Part shown: in pieces, positions 35,765 through 44,885 of the stretch
Layout: each line of letters begins with the position of its first letter
Numbering within the stretch: position 1 is the stretch's first letter
DNA from: JAAYJR01 sp964611525
GTDB lineage: Bacteria > Bacteroidota > Bacteroidia > Bacteroidales > Prolixibacteraceae
NCBI GenBank assembly: GCA_964611525.1
Contig: CAZTAL010000020.1
Span: 1 to 64,000 of the forward strand
DNA length: 64,000 nucleotides
Direction: 5' to 3'
The notes under the pieces: generated by a model
Told to the model about the DNA's origin: nothing
The model's input: only the letters and a program-made list of their open reading frames with translations
Databases searched by the model: none
Program-made: the position numbers and the translations under genes

Positions 35765-37638
35765 AACTTATATTTTTCACTAATAACCATATTTTGATAT
35801 TTTTTCAACTCCTCAAGGATATTACTTTTACTATGAATAAAATTTGATATCCCCTTATCCTCAAGCTGCGGCCTGCAAACAGGATTACCTGCTACGACAA
35901 GAATTTCATTGTCAATTAACCCGGCAACTGCCGGCGCTATTATCACATAATCCTCATCAGAAGAGCAGACAACCACAAAATCAGCATTTTTCGCTTTGGC
36001 TGCAGCAATCCCTTGTTCTACTGATGCAAAACCAATATTATCAATTACCTCAAATCCGGCTATAGCAAAAAAATTACAACTAAATTGTGCTCTTGCCCTT
36101 CGAAGTGACAAATTTCCAATAGTCAAAATAAATACAACGGGTCTTTTATTATTCAAAGAATATATATCCGTTTTGTAGCGAAGTACCTCAAAAGGCTGGG
36201 CTGCACGATATAATTTTAATGTCTCCGCATATGAATCGCTTTGAGTCAAATCAACAGGGAAAAAATATGACCTGTTCAATTCTTTTCCCTTTTGCTCATG
36301 AAAGTCAGGAAAAGAAGTCACTCCCATAATGCTTTCCCGACCTGTTGCAAAATTATACATACGCCGGTCAGCTACCGCTCTTATTTCATCCTGAATAAAA
36401 CCTTTATAAAAAGCTTTGACAAAACCTCCCATATCACTGATTTTAAGAAAAATATTCCATGCATGTTCAGCTATTGAGGCAGTAAGATTTTCAATATACC
36501 AAGAACCTGCGCCCGGATCAACAACTTTATCAAAATGCGATTCCTCTTTCAACAAAATTTGTTGATTGCGTGCAATCCTTTCCGAAAATTCATTTGTTTC
36601 GCCGTAAACGAAATTGAAAGGTTCCACAGTAATTGAATCGGCAGAGCCAAGGGCGGCGGACATAGCCTCAGTTTGAGTTCGCAGCATATTCACATATGGA
36701 TCATATAAAGTCTTATTATAAGAATTGGTACGGCTATGAATGATCATCCGTGCTGATTTTTCATCTTCAGGATTAAATCCTTTAACAATATTAGCCCAAA
36801 GAAGACGTGCAGCTCTTAGTTTTGCTATCTCCATAAAATAATTACCACCAACTCCAAAATTAAATTTTATATTTTTTGCAACATCATCAATTCCTATGCC
36901 TAAACCAGTGAGCTTTATCAGATATTCTGTTCCCTGTGCAAGTGCAAATGCAAGCTCCTGGACGATAGAGGCACCACTGTTAGCAAACAGTTCTCCATGT
37001 ACCCCGATCATTCTGAAATCAGGAACATCAATCATAGCCTCCAGAACAGCCTTAAGTTTAATGAATGCATCCTTTTCCATTTTACCACTTAATATCAGGG
37101 TCGCAATGGGATCAATAGCAACAGAACCTTCAATATTATTTCTTTCATTATTGCATTCGGACAAATATTTTTTAAACGGACTTGCATAATCACAATTGAA
37201 ACATTCGCATTTAAAATTGATTTCAATAGTCTCCAGACAGATATCTTCTAACAAAATTCTCAAATCATATTTAATATTCTTATCGCTGCAATCAAAACAA
37301 AAACCCAGTGAAGTAACTCCGTGGTTAAGAATATTACGCACTCTTCTGTTGGACTCACGGACATCTTTCACTTTAATATTCTGACGGACGAACCAGTCAT
37401 TTCCGCTTATTTTATTACCACGCACAAAAGGAAACTTTCCCGGCATGCCATCGAGATAATCTAATCCTTTCAAATCCTCCCTGCGATAATATGGACGTAC
37501 ACTGAATCCTTCTTCAGTATTCCATATTAACGTTTTCTCATAATCTTTACTTTTAAGATCATCATTTATTTTAGCTTCCCACGTCTCTGTTGCAACAGGT
37601 TTAAAAGCACTAAAAAGTTTATTCCTCTTTTCTGACAT
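35761..37638 (-). CDS. mutA: Methylmalonyl-CoA mutase, small (beta) subunit
   Basis: The 625-residue partner of the next gene. It keeps the barrel fold and shares RARAQF-type and MEIAKLRAARLLWANIV segments with the large subunit. It lacks the cobalamin-binding D-x-H-x-x-G; the corresponding region reads LTIGNLSLRRARAQFS. This is the usual non-catalytic beta subunit of the heterodimer. A -7 box (37724-37731) lies upstream, and the gene overlaps mutB by the ATGA arrangement. Confidence 0.93.
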   Translation of the reverse strand: MSEKRNKLFSAFKPVATETWEAKINDDLKSKDYEKTLIWNTEEGFSVRPYYRREDLKGLDYLDGMPGKFPFVRGNKISGNDWFVRQNIKVKDVRESNRRVRNILNHGVTSLGFCFDCSDKNIKYDLRILLEDICLETIEINFKCECFNCDYASPFKKYLSECNNERNNIEGSVAIDPIATLILSGKMEKDAFIKLKAVLEAMIDVPDFRMIGVHGELFANSGASIVQELAFALAQGTEYLIKLTGLGIGIDDVAKNIKFNFGVGGNYFMEIAKLRAARLLWANIVKGFNPEDEKSARMIIHSRTNSYNKTLYDPYVNMLRTQTEAMSAALGSADSITVEPFNFVYGETNEFSERIARNQQILLKEESHFDKVVDPGAGSWYIENLTASIAEHAWNIFLKISDMGGFVKAFYKGFIQDEIRAVADRRMYNFATGRESIMGVTSFPDFHEQKGKELNRSYFFPVDLTQSDSYAETLKLYRAAQPFEVLRYKTDIYSLNNKRPVVFILTIGNLSLRRARAQFSCNFFAIAGFEVIDNIGFASVEQGIAAAKAKNADFVVVCSSDEDYVIIAPAVAGLIDNEILVVAGNPVCRPQLEDKGISNFIHSKSNILEELKKYQNMVISEKYKL

Positions 37639-37723
37639 ATAAAAATTAATATTGTTATCCGAACAAATGATTAACTCTTGTTTTTACCCAAACAATAGTG
37701 AAAAATTAATATACTGACATTTA

Positions 37724-37731
37724 CAAAATTA
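37724..37731 (-). promoter_or_regulatory. Putative -7 box of mutAB
   Basis: Minus strand TAATTTTG matches TAnnTTTG and lies about 85 bp before the mutA start. Confidence 0.35.
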
Positions 37732-37897
37732 AATTAAATTAATTAAAGATTGGATATCGGAGAACAGAAGGTTTTCGTATAAAAATGATTGTTGTAAAAA
37801 TTCCATCTTTTCAAAAAGATAGAATCCTTGCCGATCAACATCAAGGTTTCAAAAATATTTTCATAAATTGCATCCTAATATTAATAATTAGTGGTCA

Positions 37898-38398
37898 ATG
37901 GACAAACTTCGGTGGACAAAAAATATTTTCGGCTCAAAACTTGAGATACGGAGGGGAAATGAACTTATAGGAACCATCCAATGGGAAAATATGGTTAGTT
38001 CGAAAGCCCAGGCTATGATAAACGGAAAACTTTTTGATCTGAACAGAGAATTTTTCCTTTCAAAATTAGAAATTTATGATGCTAATGACCACTCACTTTT
38101 GGGAATGGTAATGATCAATTTGTTCAATCCACGGACTGACGTAATAGTCAACCGGAAACGTTTTGAACTTGAAATACATAACTTCTGGCAGTCACGCTGG
38201 TCATGGAAATTTAACGGAGAAGAAATAATTACTTACACATCTGGTGGATTTTTAACTAAGGATAAAGGAGAAATTGAACTTTTTACTACCTGCAATGACG
38301 AAGTCGATATATTAATTCTACTGGGTTTGTTTGTCCGGAATCAGTTTATCCTGTTCATGCTGATAATTTTAATTATCATTCTATTAATTATTATATAA
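37898..38398 (+). CDS. Hypothetical protein with C-terminal membrane helix
   Basis: 166 residues that I do not recognise. Residues 10-125 are rich in alternating hydrophobic and polar residues (beta-strand pattern): KLEIRRGNELIGTIQWENMV, FFLSKLEIYDANDHSLLGMV and WSWKFNGEEIITYTSGG. This has some likeness to tubby/LURP-one type barrels, but that is weak. The last 30 residues (FILFMLIILIIILLIII) form a tail anchor. It stands alone, with a 259-bp gap upstream and a repeat element directly downstream. The start at 37898 is a fair choice; an overlapping frame at 37785-37970 is not convincing. Confidence 0.6.
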   Translation: MDKLRWTKNIFGSKLEIRRGNELIGTIQWENMVSSKAQAMINGKLFDLNREFFLSKLEIYDANDHSLLGMVMINLFNPRTDVIVNRKRFELEIHNFWQSRWSWKFNGEEIITYTSGGFLTKDKGEIELFTTCNDEVDILILLGLFVRNQFILFMLIILIIILLIII

Positions 38399-38429
38399 AC
38401 GGACTCTTTAATATTCTTCTATAAAGTCA

Positions 38430-38553
38430 AGAGTCTGGTTTAGAAAGTTCGCTGACAAGGCTTGCGCAGACCGAAAAATGTGAGTTTACTATTCGTAAAT
38501 GACCATTTTGAGGGCAAGCATAACGCAGTCAGCGGACTTTCTATACGGACTAT
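38430..38553. repeat. Intergenic inverted-repeat element
   Basis: The arms TAGAAAGTTCGCTGAC (38441-38456) and GTCAGCGGACTTTCTA (38528-38543) pair with one mismatch over 16 bp, and weaker outer pairing (AGTCTGGT with ATACGGAC) extends the stem. The element fills the gap between two convergent genes. A second arm-type copy is at 20053-20090 and a decayed one at 45852-46000. No reading frame is inside. It looks like a MITE- or REP-type repeat that may also act as a terminator. Confidence 0.6.
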
Positions 38554-40583
38554 TTAATTTCTGAACCATTTTTAACCTTTTGATCAGGTGCAACTATAGA
38601 TAAGTTCCCATCAAAATTCTCAGCGCATAGGATCATACCATGCGATTCGATGCCACGTAATTTTTTTAGCTCAAGATTTACCAAAATTGAAACCTGTCTG
38701 CCTATAAGCTCTTCCGGCTTATAATATTCTGCAATACCCGAAACAACAGTTCGCTTATCAATACCCGTGTCAATTTTCAACCTAAGTAACTTCTTTGTCT
38801 TGGCAACTTTTTCAGCCTCCAGAATAGTTCCTGCACGAATATCCATATCGCCGAATTTTTCAAATCCGATACTCTTTTTAACAGGTTTAGCCGTCATCCC
38901 TTCCAGCTCATTTGCTTTTTTGATATTCAATAACTTTTGCAGTTGTTCTACTATAACTTTATCTTCAATTTTTTCAAATAAAAGTTCAGGTTTATTTACT
39001 TTATGACCCGGGATTAATAAATCCGGACTACCCAGTTTTTGCCAATCCTGCTTCTCAAAATTCAAAAATGTTCTCAATTTTTCCATACTGAAGGGAAGGA
39101 AAGGTTCCATGACAATTGTCAGATTAGCAGTAATCTGCAAGCATATATTGATTATCGTCTCTACCCGTCCCGGGTCAGTTTTAAAAATTTTCCAGGGTTC
39201 CTCATCTGCAAGGTATTTATTACCTAACCTGGCCAAATCCATTGCATTTTTCTGAGCTTCACGAAAACGAAAATGATCTAGACTTTCTTCAGTTTCTTTC
39301 TTTATACTTCTTATCTCTTTTAGAGTAGTCTTGTCATAGCTGCTTAATTCACCTCTATCAGGCACTTTTCCCCTGAAATATTTATTAGTTAACACAATTG
39401 TTCGATTCACAAAGTTACCAAGAACTGCAACCAATTCATTATTATTCCTGTTTTGAAAGTCTTTCCATGTAAAATCATTATCTTTTGTTTCGGGCGCATT
39501 GGCAGTTAAAACATATTTCAATACATCCTCCTTACCGGGAAAATCTATAAGATATTCATGCAACCAAACTGCCCAGTTCCGTGAAGTAGAAATTTTATCA
39601 TTTTCCAGATTAAGAAATTCATTGGCTGGCACGTTTTCGGGTAAATTATATGTTCCTTCTGCTTTCAACATACATGGAAAAATTATACAGTGAAAAACAA
39701 TATTATCCTTCCCTATAAAATGAATCATCCGCGTTTGCTTATCCTTCCAGTATTTTTCCCAGTCGTCCGTTAACTCCTTTGTTGCTGAAATGTATCCGAT
39801 AGGTGCATCAAACCATACATAAAGCACCTTACCTGTAACACCATCAACAGGAACAGGCACTCCCCAATCAAGATCACGCGTAACCGCCCTCGGCTGCAAA
39901 CCACTGTCGATCCATGATTTACACTGACCATACACATTTGGCTTCCATTCCCTGTGCCCTTCAAGTATCCATTTCCTGAGCCATGATTCATACTGATCCA
40001 GTGGCAAATACCAGTGTTTTGTATTTTTGAGAACAGGTTTATTACCACTTATCATTGATTTAGGATTGATCAATTCAGCAGGGCTGAGAGAAGAACCGCA
40101 ACTTTCACATTGGTCGCCATATGCATTTTCATAGCCACACCTGGGACAAGTACCAACAATATAACGGTCTGCAAGAAACTGATTGTTTTCTTCATCATAA
40201 TACTGTTCAGAAATTTTTTCTATAAACTTACCCTTTCCCAAGAGTGTTTTAAAAAATTCTGATGCCGTTTCATGATGTATCTTTGTTGTAGTGCGTGAAT
40301 ATACATCAAAAGAAATACCCAGCTTTTCGAATGATTCTTTGATCATTTTATGGTACCTATCGACTATATCTTGTGGTGAAACTCCTTTCTCATTGGCTTT
40401 TAATGTTATAGGAACACCATGTTCATCAGAACCCCCGATCAGAATAACATCTTCGTTTTTTAACCTGAGGTATCTGGCATAAATATCGGCAGGGACATAA
40501 ACACCCGCAAGGTGTCCGATATGTATTGGTCCGTTGGCATATGGCAACGCAGTTGTTATAAGTGTACGTTTAAATTCACTCAT
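38550..40583 (-). CDS. metG: Methionyl-tRNA synthetase
   Basis: Charges tRNA-Met. The 677 residues contain the HIGH box (LPYANGPIHIGHLAG), a zinc finger CPRCGYENAYGDQCESCG (four Cys), the KMSKS loop in the form KISTSRNWAVW, an anticodon-binding helical domain, and a C-terminal OB-fold tRNA-binding domain beginning GDMDIRAGTILEAEKVA. The long form with the C-terminal domain is a dimer in other bacteria. A -7 box (40629-40636) lies upstream, in the gap to the divergent ldcA gene. Confidence 0.97.
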   Translation of the reverse strand: MSEFKRTLITTALPYANGPIHIGHLAGVYVPADIYARYLRLKNEDVILIGGSDEHGVPITLKANEKGVSPQDIVDRYHKMIKESFEKLGISFDVYSRTTTKIHHETASEFFKTLLGKGKFIEKISEQYYDEENNQFLADRYIVGTCPRCGYENAYGDQCESCGSSLSPAELINPKSMISGNKPVLKNTKHWYLPLDQYESWLRKWILEGHREWKPNVYGQCKSWIDSGLQPRAVTRDLDWGVPVPVDGVTGKVLYVWFDAPIGYISATKELTDDWEKYWKDKQTRMIHFIGKDNIVFHCIIFPCMLKAEGTYNLPENVPANEFLNLENDKISTSRNWAVWLHEYLIDFPGKEDVLKYVLTANAPETKDNDFTWKDFQNRNNNELVAVLGNFVNRTIVLTNKYFRGKVPDRGELSSYDKTTLKEIRSIKKETEESLDHFRFREAQKNAMDLARLGNKYLADEEPWKIFKTDPGRVETIINICLQITANLTIVMEPFLPFSMEKLRTFLNFEKQDWQKLGSPDLLIPGHKVNKPELLFEKIEDKVIVEQLQKLLNIKKANELEGMTAKPVKKSIGFEKFGDMDIRAGTILEAEKVAKTKKLLRLKIDTGIDKRTVVSGIAEYYKPEELIGRQVSILVNLELKKLRGIESHGMILCAENFDGNLSIVAPDQKVKNGSEIK

Positions 40584-40628
40584 ACTGAAATTATTAGTGA
40601 TAAATGATTTATAATCCCATAAAGTTCA

Positions 40629-40636
40629 CAAATATA
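40629..40636 (-). promoter_or_regulatory. Putative -7 box of metG
   Basis: Minus strand TATATTTG matches TAnnTTTG, 45 bp before the metG start. Confidence 0.5.
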
Positions 40637-40761
40637 GTTGAAATGTGACATAAGAAAAATATTCAAACCATATATCGGTAAAACGATTACAATTTTGTAA
40701 TTTTATTATCCGTGAAAATCACTATATTTTGCGTCATCCGCGTTCCATCAAAATTTTATCT

Positions 40762-41667
40762 ATGAAAACACCTGCTTATATAAAACCCGGTGACAAGATC
40801 AGAATTGTCTCACCAGCCGGAAAAGTAAAAGAAAAATATGTTCTTCCTGCTGTTGATTGGTTTGAGAAGCAGGGTTACCATGTGGAATTAGGCAATAATG
40901 TATTTGCTAGCCATTTTCAGTATGCCGGCACTGATAAACAGCGACTACATGACATGCAGGATGCCCTTGATGACTCTGAAGTGAGGGCTATACTATGTTC
41001 ACGTGGTGGTTATGGGACAGTAAGGATAATCAGCAAATTCGACTATACAGAATTTCTTAAAAATCCAAAATGGATCATAGGATTCAGTGATATTACCATT
41101 TTACATTCATGCCTGAACAACAAAAGAATAGCCACTATTCATGGTGTGATGCCACGCTATTTCTTTGATAAAGACGGAAATGCAAATGAAAATCTGATGA
41201 CACTAATGAATTTAATTACAGGCAAGGGAGCTTCTTATTCAATCCCTACCTCTAAATACAATCGAAATGGTACGATTACCGGAGAATTAGTAGGAGGAAA
41301 CTTATCTGTAATTTCCAGCATGTATGGAACTAGTTGCGAATTGCATACCGAAGGAAAAATATTATTTTTAGAAGATATAGATGAATTTTTATATCATGCT
41401 GACCGCATGATGCACCAACTGAATCTAAGTGGCAAACTTTCAAATCTCGCCGGAATGGTTCTTGGAAATTTTTGTGATATGAAGGATAATGAATCACCTT
41501 TTGGTAAAAACATACATGAAATAATTTCAGAAGCAGTGGCCGGATATGATTATCCTGTTTGCTTTGGATTCCCGGCCGGACACGAAGAAAAAAATTTAGC
41601 CCTTGCATTTGGGGAAACGTGGAAATTATCTGTTTCAAAACAGGGTGTAACATTAAAACTTAATTAA
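40762..41667 (+). CDS. ldcA: LD-carboxypeptidase (peptidase S66)
   Basis: Serine peptidase that trims the terminal D-Ala from murein tetrapeptides during peptidoglycan recycling. From the ATG at 40762 it has 301 residues, starting KTPAYIKPGDKIRIVSPAGK; the frame also opens at a TTG 33 bp earlier, which I reject. The nucleophile Ser lies in ILCSRGGYGTVRI. The glutamate of the triad is probably in the GELVGGNLSVISS or FLEDIDEFLYHADRMM region, and PAGHEEKNLALAFG near the C-terminus carries the His. No signal peptide is seen, so it is cytoplasmic. It overlaps nothing; yraN follows 6 bp later. Confidence 0.93.
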   Translation: MKTPAYIKPGDKIRIVSPAGKVKEKYVLPAVDWFEKQGYHVELGNNVFASHFQYAGTDKQRLHDMQDALDDSEVRAILCSRGGYGTVRIISKFDYTEFLKNPKWIIGFSDITILHSCLNNKRIATIHGVMPRYFFDKDGNANENLMTLMNLITGKGASYSIPTSKYNRNGTITGELVGGNLSVISSMYGTSCELHTEGKILFLEDIDEFLYHADRMMHQLNLSGKLSNLAGMVLGNFCDMKDNESPFGKNIHEIISEAVAGYDYPVCFGFPAGHEEKNLALAFGETWKLSVSKQGVTLKLN

Positions 41668-41673
41668 TATTTT

Positions 41674-42036
41674 ATGACCTCAACACGGGAAATTGGAGAT
41701 AATGCAGAAGAACTTGCACGGCAATATCTGAAGAAACTAGGATTCAAAATCCTAGAAACCAATTGGTACAGGGGGCATCTGGAATTGGATATAATAGCTC
41801 TTGACGGTAATGAACTGGTAATAGTAGAAGTAAAATCACGCAATGGAATTCGCTATGAACATCCGTCGGAAGCCATTACCAACACAAAAATAAAACACCT
41901 TGTTAATGCTGCAGAAGCCTACATACTGGAAAATGATATAAATATCGAAACCCGGTTTGATGTAATCACTGTTATTTTCTTTGATAAAGATTTCGAACTT
42001 GAACATTTTAAAAATGCTTTTTATCCTACTCTTTAA
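41674..42036 (+). CDS. YraN family protein (UPF0102)
   Basis: A 120-residue protein with a PD-(D/E)xK nuclease-like core. The first strand set reads ARQYLKKLGFKILETNWYRG, then LELDIIALDGNELVIVEVKS with the Asp and the E-x-K, then ALTNTK-type helix region and RFDVITVIF. Family members occur across bacteria with no settled role. The gene starts 6 bp after ldcA on the same strand, so they share a transcript. Confidence 0.92.
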   Translation: MTSTREIGDNAEELARQYLKKLGFKILETNWYRGHLELDIIALDGNELVIVEVKSRNGIRYEHPSEAITNTKIKHLVNAAEAYILENDINIETRFDVITVIFFDKDFELEHFKNAFYPTL

Positions 42037-42142
42037 TATCCCACTTTAAATATTTAGATAACAATTAATTTTCAATTACATTGCAAAAAAGTTATATTTA
42101 GGTCTATTTTTACTAATTGGAACGAACTATAAATATTAAAAA

Positions 42143-43783
42143 ATGACAAAAGGTAAATTATCAAAGCTTTACACCGATTCCTTTCAGCAGAACTGGGATG
42201 GGTACGCGTTTTCAGATTATCAGGGCAAGGACTTTAAATTTAAAGATGTTGCAAAAATAATTAAGTCCCTGCACCTTCTTTATCAGATTGCCGGACTTAA
42301 ACGCGGGGATAAAGTAGCGGTTTGGGGACGCAATTCTTCGCATTGGGGATCAGTATTTCTATCGGCTATTTCTTCAGGAATCGTTATTGTTCCTATTCTT
42401 CCTGACTTTAATGTAAACAATACAAATCACATAATCAATCATTCGGAAGCAAAAATAATTTTCGCGGCTAAGTCGCTGATTGACAAAATTGATTTTGAAA
42501 ATGACGAAAATCTTCAAATGATTATTGCTCTGGAAGATTTCTCTCTTCATGTTGCCAGAGATGAGGATGCCAGGTACAAACTTGACGATGCCTTTCAGTA
42601 TTACGAAAAAAATAAACTGGAAAAAAACAATTTTATCTTTGAGGAGCATGACAGGGAAGAAACCTGCATTCTTTCATATACGTCAGGCACATCAGGCTTT
42701 ACCAAAGGAGTTATGATACCTGAAAGGAGTCTGGCATCCAATTTGATCTTTGCACAGGAACACATGCCTTTGCTTCCTGATCATAAGATCGTTTCATTCC
42801 TCCCCATGGCACATGTTTACGGATTATTATTTGAATTTCTGTTTCCGGTTACATTAGGATGTCATATCACCTTTTTAAGCAAAATGCCATCTCCTGCTGT
42901 TATTACCAAAGTGTTTGGTGAAGTAAAGCCGCATCTTATTCTTTCCGTACCGCTGATTATAGAAAAAATCTATAAAAAACGGATACTGCCTACAATCGAA
43001 AAACCCGTAATGAAAATTCTGCTAAACACTCCTGGCATTTCAAAAGTAATCCTCAAAAAAATAAAAAATAAACTGATAGAAACTTTTGGAGGCCGTTTCT
43101 TCGAAATAGTTATTGGCGGGGCTCCCATGAGCACCGATGTCGAAAAATTTTTCAAACGAATAAATTTCCCGATCACTGTAGGTTACGGAATGACGGAGTG
43201 CGGTCCTTTGATCAGCTATGAAGCATGGGATAAAACCCGGTTCTCCTCAGCCGGAAAAATCGTTGACCGCATGGAAGTACGAATTGATTCTGAAGATCCT
43301 TACAATATTGTGGGCGAAATCCAGGTTAGAGGCGAAAATGTAATGACAGGATATTATAATAACGAAGTTGCCACCAAAGAGGCTTTTACAAAGGACGGCT
43401 GGTTAAAAACAGGAGATCTTGGTATTATAGACAATAATAATTTTATTTTTATCAAAGGCAGATCAAAAAATATGATCCTAGGGCCTTCAGGACAAAACAT
43501 TTATCCTGAAGAAATTGAAGCAAAATTATCTAACCAGCCTTATGTAGCAGAATGTGTAGTAACTCCCCGTCAGGGAAAACTTGTCCCCAAGGTCTACCCC
43601 GACTATGATGCTATTAAAGCAGACAATATATCTATGGATGAGCTGCCGGAAATATTTGAAGCAAACAGGAAAAAACTCAATGCCGAACTACCCAAATATG
43701 AACAGGTTTCATCCTATGAAATGGTAAGTGAGGAATTTGAAAAAACACCCAAAAAGAATATTAAACGATTTAAATATGTCTGA
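42143..43783 (+). CDS. AMP-dependent acyl-CoA ligase, long-chain type
   Basis: A 546-residue member of the ANL superfamily that activates a carboxylic acid, probably a fatty acid, as acyl-AMP and then acyl-CoA. Signatures: the P-loop SYTSGTSGFTKGVMIP, GYGMTECGPLISYEAW, LKTGDLGIIDNNNFIFIKGR, and the C-terminal domain motif GQNIYPEEIE with the final catalytic Lys in TPKKNIKRFKY. The N-terminus lacks a membrane anchor. It is not in an operon with obvious fatty-acid genes. Chain-length preference cannot be told. Confidence 0.9.
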   Translation: MTKGKLSKLYTDSFQQNWDGYAFSDYQGKDFKFKDVAKIIKSLHLLYQIAGLKRGDKVAVWGRNSSHWGSVFLSAISSGIVIVPILPDFNVNNTNHIINHSEAKIIFAAKSLIDKIDFENDENLQMIIALEDFSLHVARDEDARYKLDDAFQYYEKNKLEKNNFIFEEHDREETCILSYTSGTSGFTKGVMIPERSLASNLIFAQEHMPLLPDHKIVSFLPMAHVYGLLFEFLFPVTLGCHITFLSKMPSPAVITKVFGEVKPHLILSVPLIIEKIYKKRILPTIEKPVMKILLNTPGISKVILKKIKNKLIETFGGRFFEIVIGGAPMSTDVEKFFKRINFPITVGYGMTECGPLISYEAWDKTRFSSAGKIVDRMEVRIDSEDPYNIVGEIQVRGENVMTGYYNNEVATKEAFTKDGWLKTGDLGIIDNNNFIFIKGRSKNMILGPSGQNIYPEEIEAKLSNQPYVAECVVTPRQGKLVPKVYPDYDAIKADNISMDELPEIFEANRKKLNAELPKYEQVSSYEMVSEEFEKTPKKNIKRFKYV

Positions 43784-43927
43784 AATGACCGGTAAGTTGC
43801 AGATTATTTTAATATTCCGTAAATCCGGCTAAAGCTTAACTTGTTACTTTACTATTGTCTGTCAAACAACAGGCATAAATGAAAAAAATACTTTCTATCA
43901 TTATGAATAATTTAAAATTTTAATCCT

Positions 43928-44848
43928 ATGAAAAATTCAAACAGACGGAATTTTCTAAAAACAACCTTAGCCTATGGGGCAGGGACTGCACTTTTACCTG
44001 CATTTATGTCTAATTGTTCCGCTTTAAAATCACGTTTTAAAATATCCCTTGCTGAATGGTCATTCCACAAAACTCTTTTTAACGGGGGAATGACCAATCT
44101 TGATTTTCCTGTAGTAGCTCGTGAACTAAATATTGAAGGAATAGAATATGTAAATCAGTTTTTCATGGATAAAGCAAAAGATGAAAAATATCTTGCCGAA
44201 CTGAAAAGTATTACTGAAAATGAAAATGTTGAAAATGTATTAATAATGTGCGATCGTGAAGGCATGGTTGGTCATCCTGAAAAAAATGAACGTATCAAGA
44301 CTGTAGAAAATCATAAAAAATGGATTGATGCGGCTGCATTTCTTGGCTGCCATTCCATCAGGGTAAATGCTGCCAGTCAGGGAACCTACGAAGAACAACA
44401 GAGATTGGCTGCCGACGGACTCCGGATGCTTTGTGAATATGGAGATACAAAGAATATAAATATAATTGTCGAAAACCATGGCGGATTATCCAGCAATGGC
44501 GAATGGCTGGCAGAAGTTATTGAAATGACAGATCATGAAAGGGCAGGAACTCTTCCTGATTTCGGAAATTTCATAATCAACCGTCAAACCGGTGAAGAAT
44601 ACGACCGTTATAAAGGAGTAGAATTACTAATGCCTTACGCAAAGGGAGTAAGTGCAAAATCCCATGCTTTTGATGAAGAAGGCAACGAAACGAAATCGGA
44701 TTACTACAGACTGATGCAGATAGTTAAAGATTCAGGTTATAAAGGATGGGTTGGAATTGAGTATGAAGGCAGTGAATTGCCCGAAAAGCAAGGAATCATT
44801 GCAACAAAACATCTTTTGGAAAAAGCATTTAAATCAGTTGGATGTTAA
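43928..44848 (+). CDS. Exported TIM-barrel (xylose isomerase-like) protein
   Basis: 306 residues with a Tat-like signal (RRNFLKTTLAYGAGTALLPA) and a Cys soon after (MSNCSALKS) that could be lipidated. The rest is a sugar phosphate isomerase/epimerase-type TIM barrel, with strands carrying metal-type acids in NIIVENHGG, GTLPDFGNF and WVGIEYEGS. Bacteroidota use many exported proteins of this family in sugar metabolism. The substrate is unknown. It converges with the outer-membrane barrel gene, with a shared hairpin between. Confidence 0.85.
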   Translation: MKNSNRRNFLKTTLAYGAGTALLPAFMSNCSALKSRFKISLAEWSFHKTLFNGGMTNLDFPVVARELNIEGIEYVNQFFMDKAKDEKYLAELKSITENENVENVLIMCDREGMVGHPEKNERIKTVENHKKWIDAAAFLGCHSIRVNAASQGTYEEQQRLAADGLRMLCEYGDTKNINIIVENHGGLSSNGEWLAEVIEMTDHERAGTLPDFGNFIINRQTGEEYDRYKGVELLMPYAKGVSAKSHAFDEEGNETKSDYYRLMQIVKDSGYKGWVGIEYEGSELPEKQGIIATKHLLEKAFKSVGC

Positions 44849-44885
44849 AAAATAATCCGCTTATCTTCTTTTAGAAAACGGATTA
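44847..44885 (-). terminator. Terminator of the outer-membrane barrel gene
   Basis: TAATCCG (44853-44859) pairs with CGGATTA (44879-44885). On the minus strand the stem is followed by six T. The hairpin spans the stop codon of the minus-strand gene. Confidence 0.7.

Noticed and set aside
35761..37638. A defective methylmalonyl-CoA mutase because the cobalamin motif is missing
   Set aside because: The small subunit of the heterodimeric enzyme normally lacks it; the large subunit next door has it.
37785..37970. A 61-residue plus-strand reading frame overlapping the hypothetical gene at 37898
   Set aside because: It overlaps the better-supported gene in a different frame, and its composition is unremarkable.
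40729..40761. An earlier TTG start for the LD-carboxypeptidase
   Set aside because: The extra residues are not family-like, and the ATG at 40762 gives the conserved N-terminus KTPAYIKPGDKI.
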